The notes under the pieces are model-generated. The model saw only the letters and a program-made list of their open reading frames with translations. It was not told the DNA's origin and did no database searches. 64,000 bases of DNA from Sphingobium phenoxybenzoativorans (GTDB taxonomy: Bacteria; Pseudomonadota; Alphaproteobacteria; Sphingomonadales; Sphingomonadaceae): assembly GCF_001757355.1 (NCBI RefSeq), contig NZ_MINO01000003.1, forward strand, positions 1 through 64,000. The letters are read 5' to 3'. Of this stretch, positions 28,140-36,859 are shown piece after piece (within the stretch, counting starts at the first letter, position 1; the number at the start of each line of letters is the position of its first letter). Position numbers and translations under genes: made by a program.

Positions 28140-28727
28140 TCAAGCCCCCGGAAGTTTGGCCAGCATGGCGATATGGTGCTGGACCACGGTGACGATTTCG
28201 CCAGCCGCCGTCTTCAGGGCTGGGCTATCGCCACTTTGCTGATAGGTCTGATGCAGCGTCAGGGCGGCGGCGTGCGCCTCACGCTGGGCAGCGACATAGG
28301 CGGAGACGGCCGCAGCCCCCGTCGCGTTCTTGATCGTGTCGAGCTTCGTTTGCTGATCGGGCGCGAGCGCGGGCGGAGCGACCGTGAGCCCGGCGCTGGT
28401 CGCGGCCGTCTTCAGCTTTTCGGTCGACTGGCTGTGCGCTTCGATCATCATTTGCGCGAAATCCTTGACCGCCTTGTCGTCGCTCTTTCCGAGGACGGCG
28501 CGCGAAGATTCGATCTCGAACAAATCTCCGGCGCCGGCCATCGCCAGATAATTGGCTGCGGTGGTCGGCGATGGGCTCGCCGCGTTGGGTGCCGGCGTCG
28601 TGTCCGCGACGTTCCTCGTCACGGAATTGGCGTCGAGCGCCTCCGAGGCGGGCGTGCCGCTCTTCGTATCGTTGCACGCCGCTGCGAGCAGGCAGGCGGC
28701 AAGCGCGGCTCCATGGTAAAGCTTCAT
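28140..28727 (-). CDS. DUF4142 lipoprotein
   Basis: Protein of 195 residues with a lipoprotein signal ending in LLAAAC, so it is anchored in the cell envelope. The rest is the DUF4142 four-helix ferritin-like bundle (AGAGDLFEIESSRAVLGKS, FAQMMIEAHSQSTEKLK, AYVAAQREAHAAALTLHQTY, VVQHHIAMLAKL). DUF4142 genes are common in alphaproteobacterial stress regulons, but their function is unknown. It lies between the alcohol dehydrogenase and SDR genes of one operon. Confidence 0.88.
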   Translation of the reverse strand: MKLYHGAALAACLLAAACNDTKSGTPASEALDANSVTRNVADTTPAPNAASPSPTTAANYLAMAGAGDLFEIESSRAVLGKSDDKAVKDFAQMMIEAHSQSTEKLKTAATSAGLTVAPPALAPDQQTKLDTIKNATGAAAVSAYVAAQREAHAAALTLHQTYQQSGDSPALKTAAGEIVTVVQHHIAMLAKLPGA

Positions 28728-28745
28728 CGTCCGTCTCCTAGTGGT

Positions 28746-29936
28746 TCAGCGTGCGACCCGGTCGAGGCCGGGCTTGAGCACGATCTTGGTCACGTCATTC
28801 TGAGAGTCATGGAACATCTTGTAGCCCTCGGGCGCCTGTTCGAGCGGGAGCCGGTGGCTGATGAGGAAGGTCGTATCGATCTTCCCCTCGACGATGGCAT
28901 TGAGCAGGGCCGGCATATAATGCTGGACGCTGGTCTGGCCAGTCTTGAGCGTCAGCCCCTTTTCCATGAAGGCGCCGAGCGGGAACTTGTCGACGAACCC
29001 GCCATAGACTGCCGGCATCGAGACGCGGCCACCCTTGCGACAGGCGTGGATGGCCTGGCGGATCGAATGGGTCCGGTCGGTGCCCAGGAACAGCGATGCC
29101 TTGATCTGGTCGATGACATTGTCGACGAAGAAACCGTGAGCTTCGAGCCCGACTGCGTCGATCACGGCGTCGGGGCCGATGCCGCCAGTCATTTCCATCA
29201 GCGCTTCGTAAGTTTTCGATTCCTCGAAATTGATGGTCTCGGCGCCGAACCGCTTGGCGAGTTCAAGCCTGTGCGGGAAATGGTCGATCGCGATGACCCG
29301 CGCGGCACCCATAAGGAACGCCGACTGCACGGCGAAGAGCCCGACCGGCCCGCAGCCCCAGACCGCTACCGTGTCGCCGGGCTCGATGTCGGCATTTTCC
29401 GCCGCCTGCCAGCCGGTCGGAAGAATGTCCGACAGGAACAGCACGTCGTCATCGTCGAGGCCATCGGGAATGACGATTGGGCCGACATCGCTGAACGGCA
29501 CCCGGACATACTCAGCCTGGCCGCCTGCATACCCCCCCGTCAGATGACTATAGCCGAACAGGCCCGACATGGGCTGGCCGTACATTTCCTGGCCGATATC
29601 CTGGTTGTCGGCGGGGTTGCCATTGTCGCAGGCCGAATATTGATGCTTGCCGCAATGGTAGCAGCTGCCGCAGGCGATCGTGAACGGCACAACCACGCGC
29701 TGGCCTTTTTTAAGCGTGGACTTGGGGCCGGTTTCAACCACCTCGCCCATGAACTCATGACCGAGAATATCACCGGCCTGCATGGTCGGGATATAGCCAT
29801 CGTAGAGATGAAGGTCGGACCCGCAGATGGCGGTCGAGGTGATCTTGATAATCGCGTCGCGGGGATTGAGAATCTCTGGATCGTCGACCGTGTCGACGCG
29901 GACGTCATGCTTGCCGTGCCAGGTGAGCGCGCGCAT
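28746..29936 (-). CDS. Zinc-dependent alcohol dehydrogenase (MDR family)
   Basis: Medium-chain dehydrogenase of 396 residues. Catalytic zinc ligands Cys38 (CGSDLH) and His60-Glu61 (GHEFMGEVV) are present, with the structural-zinc set Cys89, Cys92, Cys95 and Cys103. The NAD-binding GCGPVGL loop is followed by Asp in [12 protein letters not shown], indicating NAD+. The overall type resembles the glutathione-independent formaldehyde dehydrogenase-like group. The start overlaps the SRPBCC stop (TGATG). Substrate is unknown; a stress-related aldehyde or alcohol is inferred. Confidence 0.92.
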   Translation of the reverse strand: MRALTWHGKHDVRVDTVDDPEILNPRDAIIKITSTAICGSDLHLYDGYIPTMQAGDILGHEFMGEVVETGPKSTLKKGQRVVVPFTIACGSCYHCGKHQYSACDNGNPADNQDIGQEMYGQPMSGLFGYSHLTGGYAGGQAEYVRVPFSDVGPIVIPDGLDDDDVLFLSDILPTGWQAAENADIEPGDTVAVWGCGPVGLFAVQSAFLMGAARVIAIDHFPHRLELAKRFGAETINFEESKTYEALMEMTGGIGPDAVIDAVGLEAHGFFVDNVIDQIKASLFLGTDRTHSIRQAIHACRKGGRVSMPAVYGGFVDKFPLGAFMEKGLTLKTGQTSVQHYMPALLNAIVEGKIDTTFLISHRLPLEQAPEGYKMFHDSQNDVTKIVLKPGLDRVAR

Positions 29937-30502
29937 CAGGCTTTCTCCTCATCCAGCTGAGCCATCGTCCAGGCCGCAGTTGCTATTTCACCGGTCTCCA
30001 TCAGCTGCTTGAACCGGCGCAGATCGCGGCGCGCCTGAATGGCAGGTTCGCGCTGAAAGAGCTTGGCTATCAGCTTGCCGAGCGTGCCGGCCGGGGGATC
30101 ATAGGCGATCGTCGCTGTCACTATGGTGCCGCGGTCGCCCGCGTCGCGAAACTCCACGCGCCCGCTATTGGGGACGTCAGCGCCCTCGGCGGACCTCCAG
30201 GCGATCAGTTCGCCGTCGCTTTCCTCGATAATCTCCGCATCCCACTCCACCATGGCTCCAGCCGGCGCTTTCACGACCCAATGGGAGCGCGTCTTTGATA
30301 GACAGTCGATGCGCTCGACATTGTCCATGAACGTCGGGAGCTGCTCGAAGTCGCGCCAATAGGCGTAGAGTTCGGCGCGGGGGCGATTGATCGTCACAGT
30401 ACGACCGATCAGGTCGGCGCTCTCGATGCCAATCAGGTCCTCGGCAGAGTCTTGCCGAACCTGCGCATTCTTGGATGTGGTCAGTGGCGCGTCATCGGAC
30501 AT
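29936..30502 (-). CDS. SRPBCC/polyketide-cyclase family protein
   Basis: Soluble protein of 188 residues with a START-like SRPBCC fold: [24 protein letters not shown] at the front, [19 protein letters not shown] in the centre and a C-terminal helix with [12 protein letters not shown]. Members bind hydrophobic ligands in a deep pocket; this subgroup often accompanies stress dehydrogenases. AGGAG lies 9 bases before ATG 30502. It heads the operon SRPBCC - ADH - DUF4142 - SDR and has a copy of the shared 22-bp element 162 bp upstream. Confidence 0.85.
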   Translation of the reverse strand: MSDDAPLTTSKNAQVRQDSAEDLIGIESADLIGRTVTINRPRAELYAYWRDFEQLPTFMDNVERIDCLSKTRSHWVVKAPAGAMVEWDAEIIEESDGELIAWRSAEGADVPNSGRVEFRDAGDRGTIVTATIAYDPPAGTLGKLIAKLFQREPAIQARRDLRRFKQLMETGEIATAAWTMAQLDEEKA

Positions 30503-30663
30503 CGTTCGCAGCTCCTTCTCCGTTCGTTTGTGGCGGCTCCGACGCAAACAAGTATTCGTCTTGTCTCTCGGTAATCTCGAGACCGCCGGACCTTTGCGAA
30601 GGGGAGGCAGCGTCGCTCAGAGAGAACGCGCGGAGACGGGGAAGTACCCGGCTATCGGCGAAA

Positions 30664-30685
30664 ACTAACCTGGATCGACACGATT
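30664..30685 (-). promoter_or_regulatory. Shared 22-bp element facing the SRPBCC operon (diverged copy)
   Basis: On the minus strand it reads AATCGTGT then CGATCCAGGTTAGT. Both outer blocks match the other copies with the same spacing, but the central TGACAG is lost. It also lies 106 bp before the divergent 56-residue gene. Confidence 0.5.
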
Positions 30686-30790
30686 TCTGTCAGTTGCGGC
30701 CAGAAAAGGAGATCGCGAGCGAGGATGCGCGGACCGATGGGCTGATCATCGCGTTCTGACTTTACTATCGTAGAAGAAGAGGAAAATGAA

Positions 30791-30961
30791 ATGACTGTTT
30801 CGGCTGAACAAACAGAGGAAAAGCGAGGTCCGCTCGGCGATGCACGCCCGGATGCGACGGAAAGCGATACAAAGACGCCCGGCGGGCAGGCTCCTGAAAA
30901 GCCAGAGGATCGCCCTAATGTCGGCTCGGTCAAGCCGGAAGATTATCCTGACCAAGCATAG
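30791..30961 (+). CDS. Small acidic protein with EDRPxVGSVxPEDYP tail (56 aa)
   Basis: Translating from ATG 30791 gives 56 residues, highly charged and without hydrophobic segments. The tail PEDRPNVGSVKPEDYPDQA matches the tail of the 71-residue protein at 8306-8521. GAAGAGGAAA precedes the start. Conservation of only the last 15-20 residues in two otherwise different proteins supports the reading frame and suggests that the tail is a functional motif. Function unknown. Confidence 0.7.
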   Translation: MTVSAEQTEEKRGPLGDARPDATESDTKTPGGQAPEKPEDRPNVGSVKPEDYPDQA

Positions 30962-31133
30962 TTTGTTGTTCAGGTTATCCTTCCCCTGTTCGCATCAGGC
31001 GCCCGGCGTCAGGTCCGAGCACGGGGACGGGGACGGGAGCGCTTGCTCTATCACGCCGTCGCTGGTCAAGCGTGCTCCCTGAAACGCCATTGATGTTGGA
31101 TGAGTTTTTTTAAACAGAGGGTCGGCGGCTTGA

Positions 31134-31387
31134 ATGGCCGACGAAGCGATTGCGCTGATGGGACGCCATTCCGAGATCGAGGTCGTGGTGACCGATATTC
31201 AGATGCCGGGCTCAATGGATGGACAGAACCCAGTCATTAAATTCGCGACCGCTGGCCGCCGACGACGCTTATCCTTACCTCCGACAAGGCCACGCTCGAC
31301 ACCACCAGTCTGCTGGCGGACGCCTGTTTCCTGCGCAAGCCGATCAACACCAAGCGGCTGTTCAGCTTTGTCGGGATGCCTCACTGA
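31134..31387 (+). pseudogene. Broken response-regulator receiver domain (CheY-like)
   Basis: The frame from 31134 encodes ADEAIALMGRHSEIEVVVTDIQMPG, the central part of a receiver domain with the phosphoacceptor Asp in VTDIQMPG. It then shifts frame near 31240, and a second frame continues IRDRWPPTTLILTSDKA ... FLRKPIN with the conserved Lys, ending at TGA 31387. The N-terminal 35-40 residues are not found. This is a relic of a single-domain response regulator. Confidence 0.65.
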
Positions 31388-32122
31388 CGCCAGTTGTGCT
31401 CGCCAGTTGCGCGTAAGCCTGATCGATGACTGGCCAATGTCTCAGACGTTCGCTGTCGGGTTAAAGGAGCCATAGCGCCTCCAGCGGGCGGGCAGAGCGT
31501 TTGACCCCTCGGTTAGGAAAAACCCTAGCGAGCAGCAGTCCGTCGAGCTCAAATCGGAGTTTCTCGGAGGCGAGCCATTGGCGGATGTGGGCTGAGGCAA
31601 ATAGGTGTCATCGCGGCTAATAATTCAGGTTTGTGTGTTGGGTGCCTCGACATAAACTATAAAGCGGTAACGGTAGTTTTCGAGCTTTGCTGCGAAGCGA
31701 ACCGTGTTCGCTGATTACGCCATCGAGGCGATTGACGACGATAGATGGCGAAGGCTCGTGCTCACGTTAATCAGGGCCAAGTCATCTTCATACGGGATGG
31801 CCGTTGTTCAGTTCAGCGAGCATTTGTTCGAGCCGACGACGCTTTGCCTCATGGATTTTCGCGTCTCTGATACAGCGCAGATATGCCCGGATGACCGAAT
31901 TACAATTCAGCAGAAGTCAGACGCTTTGAACGAGTCCTGGCGCGGCGAGACGATGCTTGACTCCTACATCTAGGCATTTGGCGGACTCGACGAAGGATCG
32001 AACGTGATAAGCTCCCGCTCGATGCAGCCCTCGATCGCCAATGCTTCTCTGCCTGATGGGCTATGTCCGCTTCCGGGAAAGCTGCCGACTATCGTTATTC
32101 CCACAAATGGCCGGCTCTGGTC
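31388..32122. other. Degenerate stretch left of the IS element
   Basis: No confident gene. A GTG-started frame at 31704-31973 (89 codons) lacks a ribosome site and homology. The DNA next to the IS looks like old non-coding sequence. Confidence 0.5.
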
Positions 32123-33702
32123 GAGGGTGTGTAAAAACGCGAGACTGTGTTATATTTTTCCTGGATTTGCGGGAGGCTTTGAGATGGGCCGTTTCGTCGA
32201 AGGGGAAGACCGCCGGCAGGATTTTCTGCTGCCCGCATCGCTGGATGATTACGTGTCTGAGGACAACCCGGTCCGGGTGGTCGAGGCCTTTATCGACGAG
32301 CTTGATTTACACGCGTTGGGTTTTGCCGGCGCGACGCCTGCCGAGACCGGTCGCCCGGCCTACCATCCTTCGACGATGCTCAAGATCTATTTCTACGGCT
32401 ATCTGAACCGGATCCAGTCGAGCCGTCGGCTCGAGCGTGAAGCGCAGCGCAATATCGAGCTGATGTGGCTGACCGGACGTCTCGCACCCGACTTCAAAAC
32501 CATCGCCAACTTTCGTTGTGACAATGGACCGGGGCTTCGGGCGGTATGCCGGCAGTTCGTCATGCTGTGCCGGTCGCTGGGGCTGTTCGGACAGGCGGTG
32601 GTCGCGGTTGACGGCAGCAAGTTCAAGGCAGTCAACAACCGGGATCGCAATTTCACGACAAACAAGGTCGCCAGGCGCATCGAACAGGTGGACGCCAGCA
32701 TCGAGCGCTACCTGGCGGCACTCGACCGGGCCGACCGCGAGTCCGGTGATGTCGCCGAAGCCAGGACAGACCGGATCAAGGAGAAGCTCACCCGTTTGCG
32801 CCGCCACATGCAGTTGCTCAAGGAGATGGAGCGCCGGGTCGAAGCAGTTCCCGACCATCAGGTCTCACTCACCGACCCGGATGCGCGCTCGATGAACAGC
32901 AGCGGCCGTGGGACGGGTATCGTTGGCTATAACTTGCAGGCTGCCGTCGACACCAAACACCATCTGATCGTCGCTCACGAGGTTGTCACCGAGGGCAACG
33001 ATCGCGTCCAGCTCGTGCCGATGGGCCTGGATGCCAAACACGCCATGGGGGTCGATGAGATCACCGTCATTGCTGATCGCGGCTATTACAATGGCGATCA
33101 GGTGCTGGCCTGCGAGGGGACCGGCGTGCTGCCGTGCATTCCTAAGTCGCACACCGCGATCGGCATCAAGACCGGCATGTTTAGCCGCCACGACTTCGTC
33201 TACGACGCTGAGCAAGATCATTACATCTGCCCTGCGGGCGAGACGTTGACCAAGGCGACTGCCCCCTCCGATCGTCGCGACGACATGGATCAATATCGCA
33301 ATCTTGCCGCATGCCACACATGCGTGCTCAGGCCGCGCTGCACGCCAGAAAAAGTAAAGCGCGTCATGCGCTGGAAGCACGAAGGCGTGCTCGATGTCAT
33401 GCAGGCGAGGCTCGACCATATGCCCGATGCGATGATCCAGCGCCGAAAAACCGTCGAGCACGTCTTCGGCACCCTCAAATCATGGTCGAGTAGCGCGCAT
33501 CTTCTGACAAAAACGCTCGAAAAGGTCCGAACCGAAATGAGCCTCTCGGTTCTCGCCTACAACATCAAGAGAATGATCCGGTTGTTCGGCGTGCAGCCCC
33601 TCATCCAGGCAATCCGAACCTGACCAACCGACTTCCAGCGGGCCCCATACGGCTGCGACGACGCTCCGATCATCCCGTGCAGAAGCGTTTTTACACGCCC
33701 TC
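32123..33702 (+). mobile_element. IS1182-family insertion sequence, complete
   Basis: The element is bounded by 18-bp inverted repeats, GAGGGTGTGTAAAAACGC at 32123-32140 and its partner at 33685-33702 (one mismatch). The flanks read GGTC on both sides, a likely 4-bp target duplication. One transposase gene fills the element, with no frameshift, so it may still be active. It sits in non-coding DNA between the receiver-domain relic and the AI-2E transporter gene. Confidence 0.9.
32184..33623 (+). CDS. IS1182-family transposase
   Basis: Transposase of 479 residues. The N-terminal DUF772 region (DFLLPASLDDYVSEDNPVRV ... RPAYHPSTMLKIYFYGYL ... KTIANFR) is followed by the DDE domain. The Asp in VAVDGSKFKAVNN, the Asp in IADRGYYNGDQV and the Glu in KTVEHVFGTLKSW form the triad. 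A Cys-rich patch (CHTCVLRPRC) lies between the second Asp and the Glu. GGGAGG precedes ATG 32184; the open frame extends outside the left inverted repeat, so that start is the right one. Confidence 0.93.
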   Translation: MGRFVEGEDRRQDFLLPASLDDYVSEDNPVRVVEAFIDELDLHALGFAGATPAETGRPAYHPSTMLKIYFYGYLNRIQSSRRLEREAQRNIELMWLTGRLAPDFKTIANFRCDNGPGLRAVCRQFVMLCRSLGLFGQAVVAVDGSKFKAVNNRDRNFTTNKVARRIEQVDASIERYLAALDRADRESGDVAEARTDRIKEKLTRLRRHMQLLKEMERRVEAVPDHQVSLTDPDARSMNSSGRGTGIVGYNLQAAVDTKHHLIVAHEVVTEGNDRVQLVPMGLDAKHAMGVDEITVIADRGYYNGDQVLACEGTGVLPCIPKSHTAIGIKTGMFSRHDFVYDAEQDHYICPAGETLTKATAPSDRRDDMDQYRNLAACHTCVLRPRCTPEKVKRVMRWKHEGVLDVMQARLDHMPDAMIQRRKTVEHVFGTLKSWSSSAHLLTKTLEKVRTEMSLSVLAYNIKRMIRLFGVQPLIQAIRT

Positions 33703-33896
33703 GGTCGACTGCTGCCGAAGACTTTCAAGGTCGGCAATGCAGGGTACAATTTTGCGTTAGAGCGCACTCATCTAGAATTACATTGGTGCTTCGCCATCGC
33801 GCCATCCGCTTATTTTTGCCTCGCCGAAACGAAATCTCTCCCTTGACAGTTATTCCGCGGCAAGTTCGGCATGTGGCCAAAATTGGGGGAAGTTGA

Positions 33897-34997
33897 ATGG
33901 TTGTCAAACAAAGATTAGAAAATGGCGGCCTGATCGTGTTCCTAGTAATTGTGACGATTGGACTCACGCTCGTGATTTCGAGCTTCCTAGGCGCATTGCT
34001 GTGGGCAGCGCTCGCAGCGTTGCTGTTCCAGCCGCTGTATCAGCGCTTGCTGGTGCGGTGGCCAGGCCGCCGGAACCTTGCATCCGCGCTAACGCTGCTA
34101 ATCATCACCGTAGCGGTGATCATCCCCTCGCTGGTTATCGGCAGCCTTGTCGCTGAGCAGGCAACAGGTGTCTACACGCAGATCCGCAGTGGACAGATCA
34201 ACTTCGCTTTATACTTCGAGCAGATACACAACGTCCTGCCCCGCCGAGTGCAGGACTTGGTGGAGAATGCAGGCTTCGGCACATTCGAGCGGGCTCAGGC
34301 CAAGATTTCGGAAGCCGTCAGTAACAGCGCCAGCATCCTGACGAAACGGGCGCTGGCCATTGGCGCAAATGCCGCGGCGTTCATGCTCGCTTTTGGCGTC
34401 GGCCTCTATGTCACCTTCTTCCTTCTACGCGACGGGGGAACGCTCGGCCCCGCAATCGTGCGCGCCCTACCTCTCGAACCCTCGGCGGCCGAGCGGATCG
34501 CCGCCCGTTTTGTTACAGTCGTGCGCGCAACTATAAAGGGATCGGGTTTGGTAGCGCTTGTCCAAGGTGCCCTGGGCGCGATTACCTTCTGGATTGTAGG
34601 TTTGCCGGCAGCTCTTGTTTGGGGAATGTTAATGGCGATAACCGCCCTCCTCCCGGCGATCGGCCCGGCCATTATCTGGGCACCGGTCGCGGTTTATCTT
34701 CTTGCTACCGGTGCGATATGGCAGGGCATTGTCGTCATTGCGTCCGGTGTTTTTGTCATCGGACTTACAGACAATATCCTTCGCCCGATACTGGTCGGGC
34801 GGGATACTGGTATTCCCGATTGGCTGGTCCTGGTCACAACGCTAGGCGGGATCGAGCTGATAGGCTTGAGCGGGATCGTGGTAGGTCCACTCGCTGGCGC
34901 TCTGTTCATGACCGGATGGCAGATCCTCACGGAGCAGCGTTTCGCGAGCCCATCGCTTCAAACTCAATCCGTGGCAGATGCAACGGATGACGCCTGA
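33897..34997 (+). CDS. AI-2E family transporter
   Basis: Inner-membrane protein of 366 residues with about eight spans, grouped as two near the N-terminus, a soluble segment of about 70 residues (90-160), then five to six spans. Family marks include TFFLLRDGG, ATIKGSGLVALVQGALGAITFWIVG and DNILRPILVGR, and the closing segment LSGIVVGPLAGALFMTGW. AI-2E proteins include exporters of AI-2 and Na+/H+ antiporters, so the cargo is open. GGGGGA lies before ATG 33897. TTGACA at 33846 may be its -35 box. Confidence 0.9.
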   Translation: MVVKQRLENGGLIVFLVIVTIGLTLVISSFLGALLWAALAALLFQPLYQRLLVRWPGRRNLASALTLLIITVAVIIPSLVIGSLVAEQATGVYTQIRSGQINFALYFEQIHNVLPRRVQDLVENAGFGTFERAQAKISEAVSNSASILTKRALAIGANAAAFMLAFGVGLYVTFFLLRDGGTLGPAIVRALPLEPSAAERIAARFVTVVRATIKGSGLVALVQGALGAITFWIVGLPAALVWGMLMAITALLPAIGPAIIWAPVAVYLLATGAIWQGIVVIASGVFVIGLTDNILRPILVGRDTGIPDWLVLVTTLGGIELIGLSGIVVGPLAGALFMTGWQILTEQRFASPSLQTQSVADATDDA

Positions 34998-35697
34998 GCG
35001 AAGGATCTGCTCTTGAGACATTGCTGCTATTCTGGTCTGCGTGCTCGAACGACGGCGTTCGCTAAAAGCGGACTAATCGTGTCATCAGAGAGGAGGCTTC
35101 GGAGCCTGATCTTCGACGATTTCTGGAATATCGACCTGCAGAGCGATCGTATAGAAAATGAGCGTGACATAATTACAATATCAACATTTTCGGTTGGAGC
35201 GTAGAAATGCTTATGGGTACCTAAGCGTCGTGCATTTGCCACAATTTTCTCATCAAACGGGGCAAGACTTTGACCCCCAATCGCACACCGGCTTCAATAG
35301 CTTCAAGCGCCCAATCGGCTGTCCTCAGTGTTCAGGTCGGTGATCTCCTTTAGCGCCGGCGCCCTCCCTCGCATAGCCACTGCGCCCATGTGTTGCGTAT
35401 GGTTTAGCCATGTGTTCTGCATTGACCACCACGACGCAGCAGTCACCGAGCCTGCCTTCAAAAAATGCCTCGACCTTTTCAGGGATTGTTTCGCCTGGTT
35501 CGGTATGGTCGCTGCTGACAAGTGAGCGGAGTGCGTCATCAATACTCCAAGGCGTTCAGAAATTACCTGCCTCGAAGCATTCATCATTTCGACTGCGCGA
35601 AGTCTTATTTCAACACCGAATAGCCTAAGGCCATCGGACGAGCATAACCTGAAAAGCCATCATACACCCGCTGGGATTCAGCGTCCGAAGCTTGTTT
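34998..35697. other. 700-base spacer with no confident gene
   Basis: Several short frames on both strands overlap. One minus-strand frame (35303-35587) ends with NTWLNHTQHMGAVAMRGRAP, loosely phasin-like, and a neighbouring frame continues DWALEAIEAGVRLGVKVLP to a stop at about 35230. This could be a frameshifted small gene, but support is weak. Confidence 0.4.
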
Positions 35698-35865
35698 CTA
35701 GACCGGTTCCGCCGCTGAGATGAGGCTCGTTCCGGTCCTTTGGACAGTATCAGGTGTCATGATGATGGCAACCCCGCCAAGGCCATCTAGCATCACAAGT
35801 TCCTCTTCCGCGCTGGCGACAACGGGTTTAGTCAGGGGCTGCGGCGTATTGAAGAATTCAGTCAT
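35698..35865 (-). CDS. Small protein translationally coupled to Crp/Fnr regulator (copy 2, 55 aa)
   Basis: Translating the minus strand from ATG 35865 gives 55 residues. The core ELVMLDGLGGVAIIMTPD and the tail GTSLISAAEPV align with the 66-residue protein at 21599-21799 (VVILEGPDGVAVTMTPD, NSLLSAADT). As in copy 1, the ATG overlaps the regulator's TGA (ATGA). The repeated linkage argues for a joint role with the regulator, such as binding or modulating it; this is inference. Confidence 0.72.
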   Translation of the reverse strand: MTEFFNTPQPLTKPVVASAEEELVMLDGLGGVAIIMTPDTVQRTGTSLISAAEPV

Positions 35866-36575
35866 TTGGTCGGCCTTTGGTGCGAGGACAGGGCGTCAGT
35901 CGATTGCAAGTCGATATAAAGATAAGCCGGATCGAAATGGCCTTGATCGGCCAGCTTTTCGGGGTCAAGAATTTCGACGAGGGAAGATCGGAAGACGCAC
36001 AGCTTTTGCTCGCGCAGTTGCCGCAGCACCCGGTAGATGTGAACGTTGGTGAGACCGCAAATCTCTGCCAGATCGGGCTGAATAAGCCCCAGCGCAAAGC
36101 GCCTGCCATCGCTCAGACCCGCCGACATGAGGCGAACATTGGTCTCGCTGATAAAATGCGCGATGCGCTCGACGGCATTGAGGCGGCCGAGCCGAAACAG
36201 CCAGGCGCGGTGTATCGCAGCGTCGATCAAAGTCGAGAACCGGAGTTTGAGCGTCAGTTTCGGGAGCTCTTGGGCAAGGATTTCGAGTTCGCTGTGCGGC
36301 ACGAGGGCAACGGTTGCCGCTGTCATCGTGGCAACGTCGTGATCCAGCACCTCTAGTGAAAAGGCATGCAGATCAACAAAGTCCCCCGGAACGTGGACCG
36401 CAACCAATTGTCGCAAGCCATTCCGGTCGATGTATCGCGACATGAAGCCCTCGATCAGCAAGATGCTGTGATCGAGCGGCTCGCCGGCAGTCAATACGTT
36501 CTGGCGTGGCGACAGTGTTTTTACCTCACTGATGGCCGCCTCGAAACGGGCGCGTTCCTCAACCTCCAGATGCAC
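35862..36575 (-). CDS. Crp/Fnr-family transcription regulator (paralogue 2, possible N-terminal frameshift)
   Basis: Close paralogue of the regulator at 20856-21602, with the same VAVHVPGDFVDLHAFSL barrel turn and HTH (LIQPDLAEICGLTNVHIYRVLRQLRE). The in-frame start is GTG 36575 with no ribosome site. In another frame, ATG 36607 begins MFTERFLRHRR, nearly identical to the N-terminus of paralogue 1 (MFTERFLRDRR), and then runs out of frame by one base. So either a single-base deletion has cut off the N-terminal 11 residues, or translation now starts at GTG. The rest of the protein is intact. Confidence 0.85.
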   Translation of the reverse strand: MHLEVEERARFEAAISEVKTLSPRQNVLTAGEPLDHSILLIEGFMSRYIDRNGLRQLVAVHVPGDFVDLHAFSLEVLDHDVATMTAATVALVPHSELEILAQELPKLTLKLRFSTLIDAAIHRAWLFRLGRLNAVERIAHFISETNVRLMSAGLSDGRRFALGLIQPDLAEICGLTNVHIYRVLRQLREQKLCVFRSSLVEILDPEKLADQGHFDPAYLYIDLQSTDALSSHQRPTK

Positions 36576-36704
36576 CGCCTGTGTCTGAGGAACCGTTCTG
36601 TGAACATAGGTAGCGAACCTCGCAATGGGCGCAGCACACCAGCGACAGGGTCTGTGCCAACCTATAACGGGCTGAGCGCAGGGCCGTTGCTTCCCCCCCC
36701 AATT

Positions 36705-36726
36705 AATCGTGATGACACAGGTTAAT
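36705..36726 (+). promoter_or_regulatory. Shared 22-bp element facing the core-less katE gene
   Basis: Reads AATCGTGA then TGACACAGGTTAAT. It lies 134 bp before ATG 36860, and about 100 bp from the divergent Crp/Fnr paralogue. Confidence 0.6.
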
Positions 36727-36859
36727 TTACGTTACGGAGCGGCAACTTCGCTCGGCTGCACCTGTTCGACCGATAGCACTCAACATCAACGCAGACCCAT
36801 GCCCGACCGAACTCGGCATGACACCAGTTGCGTCCAACAATAGTCAGATGAAGGGCAAC

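Noticed and set aside
28086..29960. Plus-strand frame of 624 codons
   Set aside because: It is the antisense shadow of the SDR, DUF4142 and alcohol dehydrogenase genes, all of which have full motif support on the minus strand.
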